From: Sabellastarte sp. h YS-2021
Taxonomy: Eukaryota; Annelida; Polychaeta; Sabellida; Sabellidae
DNA length: 64,000 bases
Direction of reading: 5' to 3'
Assembly: GCA_964017235.1 (NCBI GenBank)
Contig: OZ024936.1
Coordinates: 61,865,028-61,929,027 of the forward strand
In this document: one piece after another, positions 10,072 to 22,100 of the stretch
How positions within the stretch are numbered: the first letter of the stretch is position 1
Layout of the letters: every line of letters starts with the position of its first letter
Notes under the pieces: generated by a model
Database searches by the model: none
What the model was told of the DNA's origin: nothing
The model's input: the letters and a program-made list of their open reading frames with translations, nothing else
Position numbers and translations under genes: made by a program

Positions 10072-12684
10072 CAGCATAAATGGTAAACAAACAATCTATA
10101 TAAAAGGGGTACTCAAATACAAAAAGAATTGAGAATTTTAAGTATGTGATTATCAACTGAAATGAGTTCATAACTGTAGGAGCTGTGTCAAAATTAACTG
10201 AGGCAAGTTGAATAAAACTGGGCTAGTTGAGGGTTAAAAATCCCCTAGTTTTACTACATACGGATATAATTTCATGAATATTGGGACTTAAAGCTCACTT
10301 AAAGTGTCCATTTTGTCTACTTGAATATGTTTAACCGGCGTTTAACCAGTTTCATTTTAAAAAGTTAAAAACTCAGCAAGCAGAGGTATAACACACAAAA
10401 ATAAGTTCTTAAAAGACTAAGATAGCCATAACATTATTAATATTCAAAATTTAAATAGACAGGCATTTCCTTTTAAAAATTCAAAGATTTCAGCTCTATA
10501 ACCCACATAGTTTGACAGTTACTGGGCTTTAAAGTGGCCTAATGTCCATAAATTGGGTTTCTGTGGGCATTTTACAATTGTTAAAGAGACCTTAGCAATT
10601 AAACTACAGATCTGAAACTTTTTGGGGGACATACATAACAAACAAAAATTATATATAATACAGTTTAAGACTTGTCACACTAAGCATTTCCAAATAACAG
10701 GGCAAAATACGGAAAAAATGTCCAAAAAGGCACTTGGGCGAGTGTCTATGGCCCTCATACACAGGTTAAATGTCTACTAAAAACCTTGATTTTCGGCATA
10801 TGTAAAAAGGACATAATAATGCATTCCCAGATGGGATTTCAGCTCCATCAATCACACTAAGCATTTCCAAATAACAGGGCAAAATACGGAAAAAATGTCC
10901 AAAAAGGCACTTGGGCGAGTGTCTATGGCCCTCATACACAGGTTAAATGTCTACTAAAAACCTTGATTTTCGGCATATGTAAAAAGGACATAATAATGCA
11001 TTCCCAGATGGGATTTCAGCTCCATCAATCACATAGTTTAACAGTCACAGGGCTTAAAGGTGGCAAAAAGTCCAAATATTGGATCTCTGTGGGCCTTTTA
11101 GAGATCTCGATGTGGCTTTCAAATTAAAGCTTCAGACTTAAAATTTGCTACATACTAAGATTACACATAGAATATGTATCTAATAAAGTTTGAAACTTCT
11201 CAGACTTACCATTTCCAAGTTACAGAGCAAAATATGTGAAAAATGTCTTAAAAGGGTCACTCAGGTGGGTGTTTAAGGTCCTCATACACAGGTTAAATGT
11301 CTACTTGAAGCCTTGATTTTTGGCACATGTAAAAAGAACATAATAATGTATTCCCAGATGAGATTTCAGCTCTATCAGTCACATAGTTTAACAGTCACAG
11401 GCCTTAAAATTGGCAAAAAGTCCAAATACTGGGTCTTTATGGGGCCTTCTAGAGACCTAAATGTGGCCTTCAAATTAAAGCTTCAGACTTAAAATTTGTC
11501 ACATACTAAGATTACACATAGAATATGCATCTAATACAGTTTAAAACTTCTTAGACTTACCATTTCCAAGTTACAGGGAAAAATATGTGAAAAATGTCTA
11601 AAAATGGTCACTCGGGTGGGGATTTATGGTCCTCATACACAGGTTAAATGTCTTCTTAAAGCCTTAATTTTGGCACGTATATAAATAACATACTAATATC
11701 TTCCCAGATAGGATTTGAGCTCTATCAGTCACATAGTTTGACAGTCACAGGGCTTAAAAGTAGCAAAAAGTCCAAATATTGGGTCTTTGGGAGCCTTTTA
11801 GAGACCTCAATTTGACCTTCAAAATTAAAGCTTCAGACTTAAAATCTGTTACATACTAAGATTACACACAGAATATATATCTAATACAGTTTGAAACTTC
11901 TCAGACTTACCATTTCCAAGTTACAGGGAAAAAGATGTGAAAAATGTCTTATAAGGGTCACTCGGGTGGGTGTTTATGGTCCTGATACACAGGTTAACTG
12001 TCTATTAAAGGCCTAAATGTTGGGGCACATATAAGAAAACACATAGATATATTCCCAGATGATATTTAACTTAGATGAGAGACATAGTTTGAAAGCTACA
12101 GTGCTTGAAAGTGGCAAAAAGTGCATAAATTGGGTCTCTGTGGGCACTTTTGAGACCTTAAGTCGACCCCTTTGAGTAAACCTACAGCCCTAAAATTTTC
12201 TACAGACAAGGATTACATATCAAAGTTATACCTAGCGCAGTTTGAGACTCATCACAATTACCACTTCCAAATTATAGGGCAAAATATGTGAAAAGTATAG
12301 CAAAAAATCCCTAAGTGGGGGTATTTATGGGCCTCAAACACAATTTTCTCCTCAACTTAAAGTCATGATTTTCGGCACATGTACTAAGAACATATTAATG
12401 TGTTGTCAGGTAAAATTTCAGCCAGCTGAGCATCATAGTTTGTGACCTACAGGGCTCTAAGTGGCCAAAAGTCCAATTTCTGACCTTAAGGTGGCCATAA
12501 GTTCTTTTTTACTAGGAGTTTAAGGTCACCTTAAAATAGGGATCTTCCTTTGGGCACCCTTAACATGTGTACCAAGTTTGAAAAAAAAAAATTAATTTGT
12601 TTTTGAGTTATCGCGTCCACAAGGAAATTTCTACGGCCGCCGGACCTGAATCCAATATATCCCCGACTTTCGTCTGGGGATATA
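10072..12684 (+). repeat. Family D 3' half: diverged about 352-bp tandem units plus tail
   Basis: CATACACAGGTTAAATGTCT recurs at about 10932, 11285 and 11636 and, diverged, at 11985, giving a 350-353-bp unit. Each unit carries CACATAGTTTAACAGTCACA, TTCAAATTAAAGCTTCAGAC and TTACCATTTCCAAGTTACAG. The end holds CCAAGTTTGA, GAGTTATCGCGTCCAC and the hairpin TATATCCCC/GGGGATATA (12656-12684). Matches 15567-18009 closely. Confidence 0.85.
10681..11034. repeat. 177-bp tandem duplication unique to D copy 1
   Basis: TAAGCATTTCCAAATAACAG begins at 10681 and again at 10858, with essentially identical 177-bp repeats. The paralogue at 16160 has a single copy, so the duplication came after the two D copies separated. 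Confidence 0.9.
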
Positions 12685-12980
12685 AAAATTCTAAAAATGG
12701 ATAAAGGATAATTATCTTAAACTAACAATGACTAAAACAGATTATTGAATGACAGTTTTTTACCTTCTGAAACCTGGCTGAGTAATAGTTACTGTATTTT
12801 ATTAGTCTTTTACTATTACTGTACTCTTTAAAGTGTACTCTTTTTTCATGGCAAAAGTACCAAAATGTGCTTTTGTTACTTGAAAATTAACAGAAAATAA
12901 CCCACTGATGATAAAACATTTATGGTTGTAAAATTTAATTTCCATTGATAATTTTAATGATGAATGACGTGTTTACTTAC

Positions 12981-13011
12981 TTGTATTAAGAAGTAAAACT
13001 TGATCACAAAT
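12981..13011 (-). CDS. TRAM1: TRAM1-like 31-nt micro-exon
   Basis: 31 nt between acceptor CCTTTTCAG (13012) and donor GTAAGT (12980 down). The first base completes the CA| codon of the previous exon to Gln; the rest reads FVIKFYFLIQ, matching FQMKFFYISQ of TRAM1. Too short to stand alone, but position, phase and residues all fit between the exons at 44814-44872 and 4356-4409. It sits between an 8.6-kb and a 31.8-kb intron, so it would be easily missed by automatic annotation. Confidence 0.85.
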
Positions 13012-13234
13012 CTGAAAAGGATAATAAATAACAGAGTTAAAAGGCTGGCTACACACAGTGTACTAAAATATTATAGTGTGTAAGGTGATAAACCGAAATA
13101 CCCATTTACCACACAAAACACACTGATCTAGCTACCTTTCATTCGCACATGACCATACCTGGTTTCCTGGTATATTTACTACTATAACATAAGTTTACCA
13201 AAATATTCAACTACAATAATATTTCACAGTAATT

Positions 13235-13885
13235 AGATTGTGCCGACTTGAAGCCAGCATATCCCCAGACAGGCCATCTCATGGGTATTTGTGGCAACAC
13301 CCATTTTTTGTGAGTTACAATTGTTACAAACTATTTTTTTTTAAATTTTCCTGCAATGATAAGATTAATCATTTATCCCCTGATTGAGCTCAATTGACTT
13401 GGGTGAGGTATCTGTGTGTCATGTAACATAGTTTCTGAAAAAAGTGATCCAAAGATATTAACTGGATGGTAATTTTAGAAACATTAATGTGACCTTAAAA
13501 ATTTAAACCATAGAGGTAAAATTATAGGCCTTGGGAAAATTGCCCGTCCTTCAACTACTGTTCGAGGTTCGTATACAACTTTGTGACACAGCGGCAAAAC
13601 ATCCATCACCTTGCGTGTTATACGGACGTTTTAAAATTTTTTAAATTTCAGCCTCTGACTGACTCACCATGGGCAGGCGGAGGAATGCGACTTTTAAGGT
13701 GACTATGACTTCTTTACTATTGGGATTTTAAGGTCACCTTAAAATAGGGTTCCTCTCCTGACCCAAATACATGTGTGTGTTCCAAGATTGAATGAAATCT
13801 GTTACAGTATTTGAGTTATCATGCACCCAAACCAATATGTATGGCGATGGCACAACAGAGGTGAAACCAGTATACTCCAATCCCA
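13235..13885 (+). mobile_element. Family D element, short degenerate copy
   Basis: The 5' side has GCCGACTTGAAGCCAGCATA then TCCCCAGACAGGCC, like the D starts at 4443 and 14752. The 3' side has a CCAAGATTGAATGAAATCTG block and GAGTTATCATGCACCC, then a decayed hairpin (ATACTCCAATCCCAGTG). About 650 bp, with a large internal part missing relative to 14752-18009. Confidence 0.6.
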
Positions 13886-14590
13886 GTGCCAATATATAAG
13901 CAGAAAAGAGTACTGTCCCTATGTCTGTATTTAATTATTTATTATCCACCGAGCACCGTATTTGACCTGTATAGAGGGATATACGGACTGGGATATATTT
14001 TATTTGTATACAATGGCGTCTCTATACCATGGATAACTAGTGTCCATAGCTTCTGGTTTTTCACGAATAAATCATAAACTACGTTACCTACAAATACCTA
14101 ATGCATATCATTAGAAAGGACATTTCACAGTACTTCTGCTCATGTTTATTGCATAAAAATCCATGCAGAAATAAAGGAGCTATTGCAAGTTAAAGATTAA
14201 AGTTTTTATATTCATTGTTACCTGTGCTTTTTGACAGCCTTTTCACATTCTCTCATTAAATTTTCATATTATTTAACCCATAAATTGTACAAAATGGTGG
14301 ATAATAAAAGTAAAACATCCCTCATTACACTTATACAGAAAAACATATCATTCATGAAGATTAATAATATAATACTTTTGCTGCGCACTCGTATAATATT
14401 GTTATCTTCATTCGTGATATATTTTTCTGTATGTCATTTGGGAAGTTTTTCTATTTTATTTTGGGTTTTACTTCACTTTTAACATCATACAGTAGTGGTG
14501 GGACCGTTTACAGAAATCAAAATCAGTTACCCAGGCTTTGAAACAAATGATATCTGGTATTTTGTATACTTGTTACCAGACCAGGTGTCA
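13886..14590. other. Intron sequence, nothing recognised
   Basis: A+T-rich intron DNA. Short open frames of 63 and 83 codons show no family resemblance. Confidence 0.4.
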
Positions 14591-14705
14591 AGAACATGGA
14601 GCCAAGTAGAAGTACTTTGCCAAGTTGCAAGTACAAGTACTGGTCTCAAGACGACTCAAGTACAAGTACTTTGAAAAATTGCACGTACAAGTACTTTTAT
14701 AGCGT
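14590..14705. repeat. AAGTAC-rich block (left)
   Basis: CAAGTACAAGTACT recurs several times. A similar block in inverted sense lies at 18915-19070, ending TACTCGCCCCAGGCCTG. Such AGTACAAGTACTTG-rich ends occur in hAT-type elements; here the pair could bound a 4.5-kb element that contains D copy 2. Left terminus not located. Confidence 0.4.
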
Positions 14706-14751
14706 ACAATCCAAAAACTATAATAACTAGATCATCACTTTATATTTAAAA

Positions 14752-17700
14752 CTAGATTGGGCCAACTCGGCGCCAACATATCCCCAGACAGGTCATCACT
14801 CACGCCACAGGTTTTGATCGGGAATTTTTTAAAACATAATTACCCATTATTATATGAACTTCAGCACATCAATCTACTCTGTTTATATCTTCCCAAGGAA
14901 GATGGTGTATCCCCAGACGCCGAATACATAACTCAAATTATATTTTCAATCTTCCTGCAATGATAACTCTAAACCTATTTTCAAAGTATTTAAATGATTG
15001 ATGATTGAATGTCCATTCTAAAATAATAATCCCAAAAGAGCATATCTGTTTCTATATTTGTTGACAAATAAAATATTATTTTTAACTCAACTCATCATAC
15101 TTTTCAATCTTCCTTCAAAGTATTTAAATGATTGATGATTCAATGTCCATTCTAAAATTCATAATCCCAAAAGCGCATATCTGTTTCTATATTTGTTCAC
15201 AAATAAAATATTATTTAAAAAAAAATTATTTATATTATTATTTTATTATATTATTTTTAGAATTTGCAAATTGTTTTCAGTTATTCATTTCCTCTATACC
15301 TATATATGTGGTCCATATATATGCAACCTAAATATGTGACACAATCTCAGTTCTGACTCCCCTTTGTGTTATATGTAATGAAGCCCACCACCTCCCAGCC
15401 CCACCCCTCTCCCCTTCTCCACACCTCTCTCACTATTACACAAGATCTGCAACCCCATTGAGTTCTTTGTTTCTCATCTGATATCATTAAATACCTTTGT
15501 TTATTTAGTGTCACTCAATATAGCTGGAGGTCCCAGAGGTGGGTGGGGGGAATCCGGGTGGGGGATGCATAAATGGTAAACAAACAATCTATATAAAAGG
15601 GGTACTCAAATACAAAAAGAATTGAGAATTTTAAGTATGTGATTATCAACTGAAATGAGTTCATAACTGTAGGAGCTGTGTCAAAATTAACTGAGGCAAG
15701 TTGAATAAAACTGGGCTAGTTGAGGGTTAAAAATCCCCTAGTTTTACTACATAAGGATATAATTTCATTAATATTGGGACTTAAAGCTCACTTAAAGTGT
15801 CCATTTTGTCTACTTGAATATGTTTAACCAGTTTCATTTTAAAAAGTTAAAAACTCAGCAAGCAGAGGTATAACACACAAAAATAAGTTCTTAAAAGACT
15901 AAGATAGCCATAACATTATTAATATTCAAAATTTAAATAGACAGGCATTTCCTTTTAAAAATTCAAAGATTTCAGCTCTATAACCCACATAGTTTGACAG
16001 TTACTGGGCTTTAAAGTGGCATAATGTCCATAAATTGGGTTTCTGTGGGCATTTTACAATTGTTAAAGAGACCTTAGCAATTAAACAACAGATCTGAAAC
16101 TTTTTGGGGGACATACATAACAAACAAAAATTATATATAATACAGTTTAAGACTTGTCACACTAAGCATTTCCAAATAACAGGGCAAAATACGGAAAAAA
16201 TGTCCAAAAAGGCACTTGGGCGAGTGTCTATGGCCCTCATACACAGGTTAAATGTCTACTAAAAACCTTGATTTTCGGCATATGTAAAAAGGACATAATA
16301 ATGCATTCCCAGATGGGATTTCAGCTCCATCAATCACATAGTTTAACAGTCACAGGGCTTAAAGGTGGTAAAAAGTCCAAATATTGGGTCTCTGTGGGCC
16401 TTTTAGAGATCTCGATGTGGCTTTCAAATTAAAGCTTCAGACTTAAAATTTGTTACATACTAAGATTACACATAGAATATGTATCTAATAAAGTTTGAAA
16501 CTTCTCAGACTTACCATTTCCAAGTTACAGAGCAAAATATGTGAAAAATGTCTTAAAAGGGTCACTCAGGTGGGTGTTTAAGGTCCTCATACACAGGTTA
16601 AATGTCTACTTGAAGCCTTGATTTTTGGCACATGTAAAAAGAACATAATAATGTATTCCCAGATGAGATTTCAGCTCTATCAGTCACATAGTTTAACAGT
16701 CACAGGCCTTAAAATTGGCAAAAAGTCCAAATACTGGGTCTTTATGGGGCCTTCTAGAGACCTAAATGTGGCCTTCAAATTAAAGCCTCCTCAGACTTAA
16801 AATTTGTCACATACTAAGATTACACATAGAATATGCATCTAATACAGTTTGAAACTTCTTAGACTTACCATTTCCAAGTTACAGGGAAAAATATGTGAAA
16901 AATGTCTAAAAATGGTCACTCGGGTGGGGATTTATGGGCCTCATACACAGGTTAAATGTCTTCTTAAAGCCTTATTTTTTGGCACATATATAAATAACAT
17001 ACTAATATCTTCCCAGATAGGATTTGAGCTCTATCAGTCACATAGTTTGACAGTCACAGGGCTTAAAAGTAGCAAAAAGTCCAAATATTGGGTCTTTGGG
17101 AGCCTTTTAGAGACCTCAATTTGACCTTCAAAATTAAAGCTTCAGACTTAAAATCTGTTACATACTAAGATTACACACAGAATATATATCTAATACAGTT
17201 TGAAACTTCTCAGACTTACCATTTCCAAGTTACAGGGAAAAAGATGTGAAAAATGTCTTATAAGGGTCACTCGGGTGGGTGTTTATGGTCCTGATACACA
17301 GGTTAACTGTCTATTAAAGGCCTAAATGTTGGGGCACATATAAGAAAACACATAGATATATTCCCAGATGATATTTAACTTAGATGAGAGACATAGTTTG
17401 AAAGCTACAGTGCTTGAAAGTGGCAAAAAGTGCATAAATTGGGTCTCTGTGGGCACTTTTGAGACCTTAAGTCGACCCCTTTGGGTAAACCTACAGCCCT
17501 AAAATTTTCTACAGACAAGGATTACATATCAAAGTTATACCTAGCGCAGTTTGAGAATCATCAGAATTACCACTTCCAAATTATAGGGCAAAATATGTGA
17601 AAAGTATAGCAAAAAATCCCCAAGTGGGGGTATTTATGGGCCTCAAACACAATTTTCTCCTCAACTTAAAGGCGTGATTTTCGGCACATGTACTAAGAAC

Positions 17701-18009
17701 ATATTAATGTGTTGTCAGGTAAAATTTCAGCCAGCTGAGCATCATAGTTTGTGACCTACAGGGCTCTAAGTGGCCAAAAGTCCAATTTCTGACCTTAAGG
17801 TGGTCATAAGTTCTTTTTTACTGGGAGTTTAAGGTCACCTTAAAATAGGGATCTTCCTTTGGGCATCCTTAACATGTGTACCAAGTTTGAAAAAAAAATA
17901 TTAATTTGTTTTTGAGTTATCGCGTCCACAAGGAAATTTCTACGGCGGCGGCGGCGGCGGCGCGACGGACCTGAATCCAATATATCCCCGACTTTCGTCT
18001 GGGGATATA
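14752..18009 (+). mobile_element. Family D element (copy 2), uninterrupted, about 3.26 kb
   Basis: It starts AACTAGATTGGGCCAACTCG and CATATCCCCAGACAGG, and ends with the hairpin TATATCCCC (17981-17989) / GGGGATATA (18001-18009). It joins without a gap the two sequences that are 4.8 kb apart in copy 1 (join at about 15566), so it is the empty-site reference for that nested insertion. Content: 133-bp duplication, CT-rich then G-rich tracts, about 352-bp tandem units and tail. A GGC triplet run (17944-17962) is longer than the matching GC-rich stretch at 12640. No protein recognised. Confidence 0.82.
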
Positions 18010-18545
18010 ATTAATTATTTATTGAGACATACGATTTAAAACAATCATTCAATGAACACCGATGAGCTAAAATCTGCTCAATTATTTTTCTTGTTACACT
18101 TAATAAATAGGGTCTTTCAAAAATTTTGTCTGTGAGTAAACACCTGAATGCATGGAAATCCTGTTTTGCAATACTAAAAAGTCTGACTTGAAAAGATCCT
18201 CGACGTCAGTATGCTTGCATTGACAATGAATTAGTTACTTGGGGCACATAAAAAGTTTTTAAAGGGTTTTTACCAGTCCTTCGTGTAAAACTGATATTAT
18301 ATATGATTAGTGTTTGGAATACATTTAATAAATGAATGAATGAAAATAAAATAAAAACTTTAAATAAAATAAAAGTTTATATTTAAGGGCAATTGTATAT
18401 ACTATACACTGTTATTTGTTTATAACGGGGTGTATTGAAATGAATGAGGCAACAGGTATTTGTGTAAGGGTTTAGCTTGTTTGCCTTAAATAAACAAGTA
18501 ATCAGCTGCAAGTAATTGGCCCTCTCCACCAAGCTTGAGATCAAC
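18010..18545. other. Intron sequence, nothing recognised
   Basis: A+T-rich; no gene, repeat unit or RNA seen. Confidence 0.4.
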
Positions 18546-18549
18546 ACTC

Positions 18550-18800
18550 AGGCTGAGTAGGTCTTTTGTGTGAAAATGAATAAGGGTAGGTTTAATGCTC
18601 TCCTTTTATGATAAAAGCAAAGCTTTGCTGTGACTGAGTGGATCTTTTGTGTAAAAGTGAAAAAGGATAAATTAAATGCTGCACCTTTATGATTAAAACA
18701 CAGCTATATTCTGAAGGAGTGGGTCTTTTGTTTAAAATGTGAAAAAGAATTGATTAAATGTAGCCTCTTTATAATTAAAGAAAACCTAAGTTCTGGCTAA
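18550..18800. repeat. Three diverged tandem units of about 90 bp
   Basis: GAGTAGGTCTTTTGTGTG, GAGTGGATCTTTTGTGTA and GAGTGGGTCTTTTGTTTA each precede a similar GTGAAAAAGGAT...TTAAATG...CTTTATGATTAAA stretch. Confidence 0.65.
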
Positions 18801-18914
18801 CTGAACAGCCGTTTGTTCTTTGACAAAACAATACAAACTATAATCTATCTACAGTCTGCTGAAAGAGACAGTTAGAAAATTTACACCTTATAAGTCACTT
18901 AATTAAAGTTATAA

Positions 18915-19075
18915 AACTACAAATGTACTTGGAATGTACTTGAAAGTAATGGAAAAGTACTTGGATATTTTAGCCAAGTACAATTACTTTTAATTTTCAA
19001 CTGTCAAGTACAAGTACTTGAAAATGAGTAATTAAGTACAAGTACCAAGTACTTGTACTCGCCCCAGGCCTGCTT
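18915..19075. repeat. AAGTAC-rich block (right), possible hAT-type end
   Basis: Repeated GTACTTG/CAAGTAC words ending ACTTGTACTCGCCCCAGGC. Read on the minus strand the end begins CAGGCCTGGGGCGAGTACAA, which has the look of a hAT terminal repeat. Pairs loosely with 14590-14705. Confidence 0.4.
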
Positions 19076-19143
19076 GTTAGTGTGCGGTAAAATTATTTGC
19101 ACAGCGTACATGAGGCAGAACTCAAAATTGGAAATGGCTTTCA

Positions 19144-22100
19144 AGAGATATTATGTTAACAGGCATCCCAGTGAATTTTAACGGAAAAAAAGGTTTTGAA
19201 TCTGAAAAAAAAGGTTTTCCCGTATTAATATTGCACTCGTGTTGTTTTGAAATACACTGTAGCAGTTCTAAAAGATACACTCACTTTAAAAGTTCTAAGG
19301 CCATAAGAATAACTTTTGAAAGAAAGATTCTGGATTTACCTTCTACCAATAAAAACTATATTGTGACAAGTCGCAATAACAAATATCAAGACAGACCATC
19401 TCTCACACCACAGACATTGGGTATTTTTTGTAGCACCCACTTTGTGTGATTCACAAGTATTATAAATCATTTTTCATTATTTTGGGGTCAATCTTTATGC
19501 AATCATAAGATTGATCCTTAAATGCTTTTCTGTATATTCTAAAACAGTAGCACAAAAGTTTTATAGGGATTGTATTCCTTTATTAGGGGAAAGATTAAAT
19601 ATCATAAAATACTGTGATTAGATCTCAGGGGATTGGCTTATATCTCAAGCATTTTAGATTTCTTTCTTACAGATAGAAAAAATAACAGTCATATACATAT
19701 GCACCAAAGGCAAACACATAAATGTCACAGTATCTACTACCACCCAACATCCCAACCCCCATCCCCACTGTTTATGCAAACAGAAGCACCACTCATTGAG
19801 GGATATATCCCTAAAAATATGCATGCTAAAATACACTTCATGCAAGGGGGAAAAGCAGATATTGAAAGGAAAAGGTTGCCCGAAAAAAGCTGATATTTGT
19901 CACAGTACACAGGTCAAGTTCTGGTTTAAATTTAAACATACTCAATAAGGATTACAGCTATTTTACATAAAAAGTGGTAAAGTTCACTTGCAAAAAACTT
20001 AGTTTATGTTAGTTTAGCAGCGACTATTTTTCCAAATCACTTTCCACCTTGAAGCAGGGCCCCAAGGTCCAATCTAACCACATCAAAAGATGGTTTCCTA
20101 TAGGTTGATTTCATAATGTCAACCTCTAGGACCAATAATAAGTGAGCTAAAAACGCTTTTAAATTTCCCTGTCCTCATTTGACCTTGAAGGACGGGCCCA
20201 CGGTTAAATCTGACCACATCAAAAGATTCCTAGCCCATGATTTCCTATATGCTGGTTTCAAATTGCAAACCTATAGGACCAACAACAAGGGAGTTTAAGC
20301 ACTTTCAACTTTGGCTATCTTCTGTTGACCTTGAAGGACAGGCCCAAGGTCAAATCTGACCATATCAGAAGATTCCCAGCCCAAGATTTTCTATAGGTTG
20401 GCTTTTTATGCCAAACCTCTAGGACCAATAATAAGGGAAATATAAGCATTTTTCATGATGTAAAAGAAACGCTCGTGGCGGCCATCTTGTTTTTTCAAAA
20501 TGAGACCAAAAATATTTCCAGCCAAGATTTTATAATGATGAAGATATCCTGCAAATTTCACATCTCTTTACTGTAATACCCTTTGTTCTAGAGGGCCAAC
20601 AAAACTCCCTGCTGAAAGTCGAAAAACTCCTGTGGTGGCCATCTTGTTTTTCAAAATGAGGACAAAAATATTCACAGGCAAGATTTCATTGTTATGAATA
20701 CTGGTATATCCTGCAAATTTGAGAAGTTTACCTATAATACCCTAGCCTCTAGAAGGGAAACAGAAACACTGTGGCTGCATACTCCTACGTAATCCATAGT
20801 ATCCATCGGATGCTATCCAGTGGATACAATAAGTTACGTGTGGGATCTTTATGGGCTTTAAAAATTGTCAAAATGTCAATTAACTTTGAATTTGCCATAT
20901 ATGAAAAGAAACATCTGAGATTTTAGCTCAGTAGGGCTGCATTAAAGTGGCAAAAAGTGTATAAAACTAGAAATAGGCCGCCCTGTTGATAGTAGATGCG
21001 AATAGAAACAGGATAGCATAGAAGAACACACATTATCATGTGTAATGTCCACCCATGAACCTTTTGCCCAAATTGTACAGTACTCTTACAAGACCCTGTT
21101 TCATTTGTAAAATATATCAATGATGCTTAAATATTTGATAGTGTAGATGTAATTTATTTCAGCTTCATGCCTTTTTGCATTGGTTGGGTTGAAAATTTTG
21201 ACGAAATCACTCTATCTTGCACGGTTAAGAAGATAGAAGCCAATTCCTGTTTTTCTATTTTTGGCAAAAATTTGAAAATTCAAAATGGCCGCCATTATTG
21301 GGAAAAGGAAATTTTTTTGAAAATTGCCAAGAGTACATTTCTTAGATACCCTATGGGTCGAAAATTTCAACAAAATAACTCTATTTTGCACGGTTAAGGC
21401 CAGTTTGTGTTTTTCCATTTTGGGCAAAAATTCGAAAATTCAAAATGGCTGCCATTTTTGGGGAGGGGAAAATTTTTTGAAAATTGCAAAGATTACATTC
21501 CTTAGATACCCTGTGGGTTGAAAATTTCGACGAAATCGCTCTATCTCGCATGGTTAAGGAGATAGAAGCAAATTTGTGTTTTGCCATTTTTGGCAAAAAT
21601 TTGAAAATTCAAAATGGCCGCCATTTTAGGGGAGGGGAAAATTTTTTAGAAATTACCAAGAGTACAATGCTCAGATACCCTGTGGGTCGAAAATTTTGAC
21701 GAAATCACTCTATCTGGCACGGTTAAGGAGATAGAAGCAAATTTGTGTTTTGCCATTTTTGGCAAAAATTCGAAAATTCAAAATGGCCGCCATTTTTGGG
21801 GAGGGGAAAATTTTTGGAAAATTGCAAAGATTGCATTCCTTAGATACCCTGTGGGTCGAAAATTTCGACGAAATCGCTCTATCTCGCACGGTTAAGGAGA
21901 TAGAAGCAAATTTGTGTTTTGCCATTTTTGGCAAAAATTCGAAAATTCAAAATGGCCGCCATTTTTGGGGAGGGGAAAATTTTTTTGAAAATTGCAAATA
22001 TTACATTCCTTAGATACCCTGTGGGTCGAAAATTTCGATGAAATCGCTCTATCTCGCACGGTTAAGGAGATAGAAGCAAATTTGTGATATTATTATAGAG

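Larger units (their letters stand above)
4443..12684 (+). mobile_element. Family D element (copy 1), split by nested LINE and family A element
   Basis: The 5' part (4443-5252) and the 3' part (10072-12684) together match the uninterrupted element at 14752-18009; the join in that copy is at about 15566. The 5' end carries CATATCCCCAGACAGG (4470), the inverse of the 3' hairpin arm GTCTGGGGATATA (12672-12684). The 5' part contains a 133-bp tandem duplication (4675 and 4808, both CAAAGTATTTAAATGATTGA). The intervening 4.8 kb is a LINE fragment holding a family A element. No protein is coded by D itself. Confidence 0.8.

Noticed and set aside
9788..10171. Whole 127-codon frame as one LINE protein
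   Set aside because: Only the middle is LINE. The start reads through family D sequence above 10071 and the end reads through the family A hairpin below 9878.
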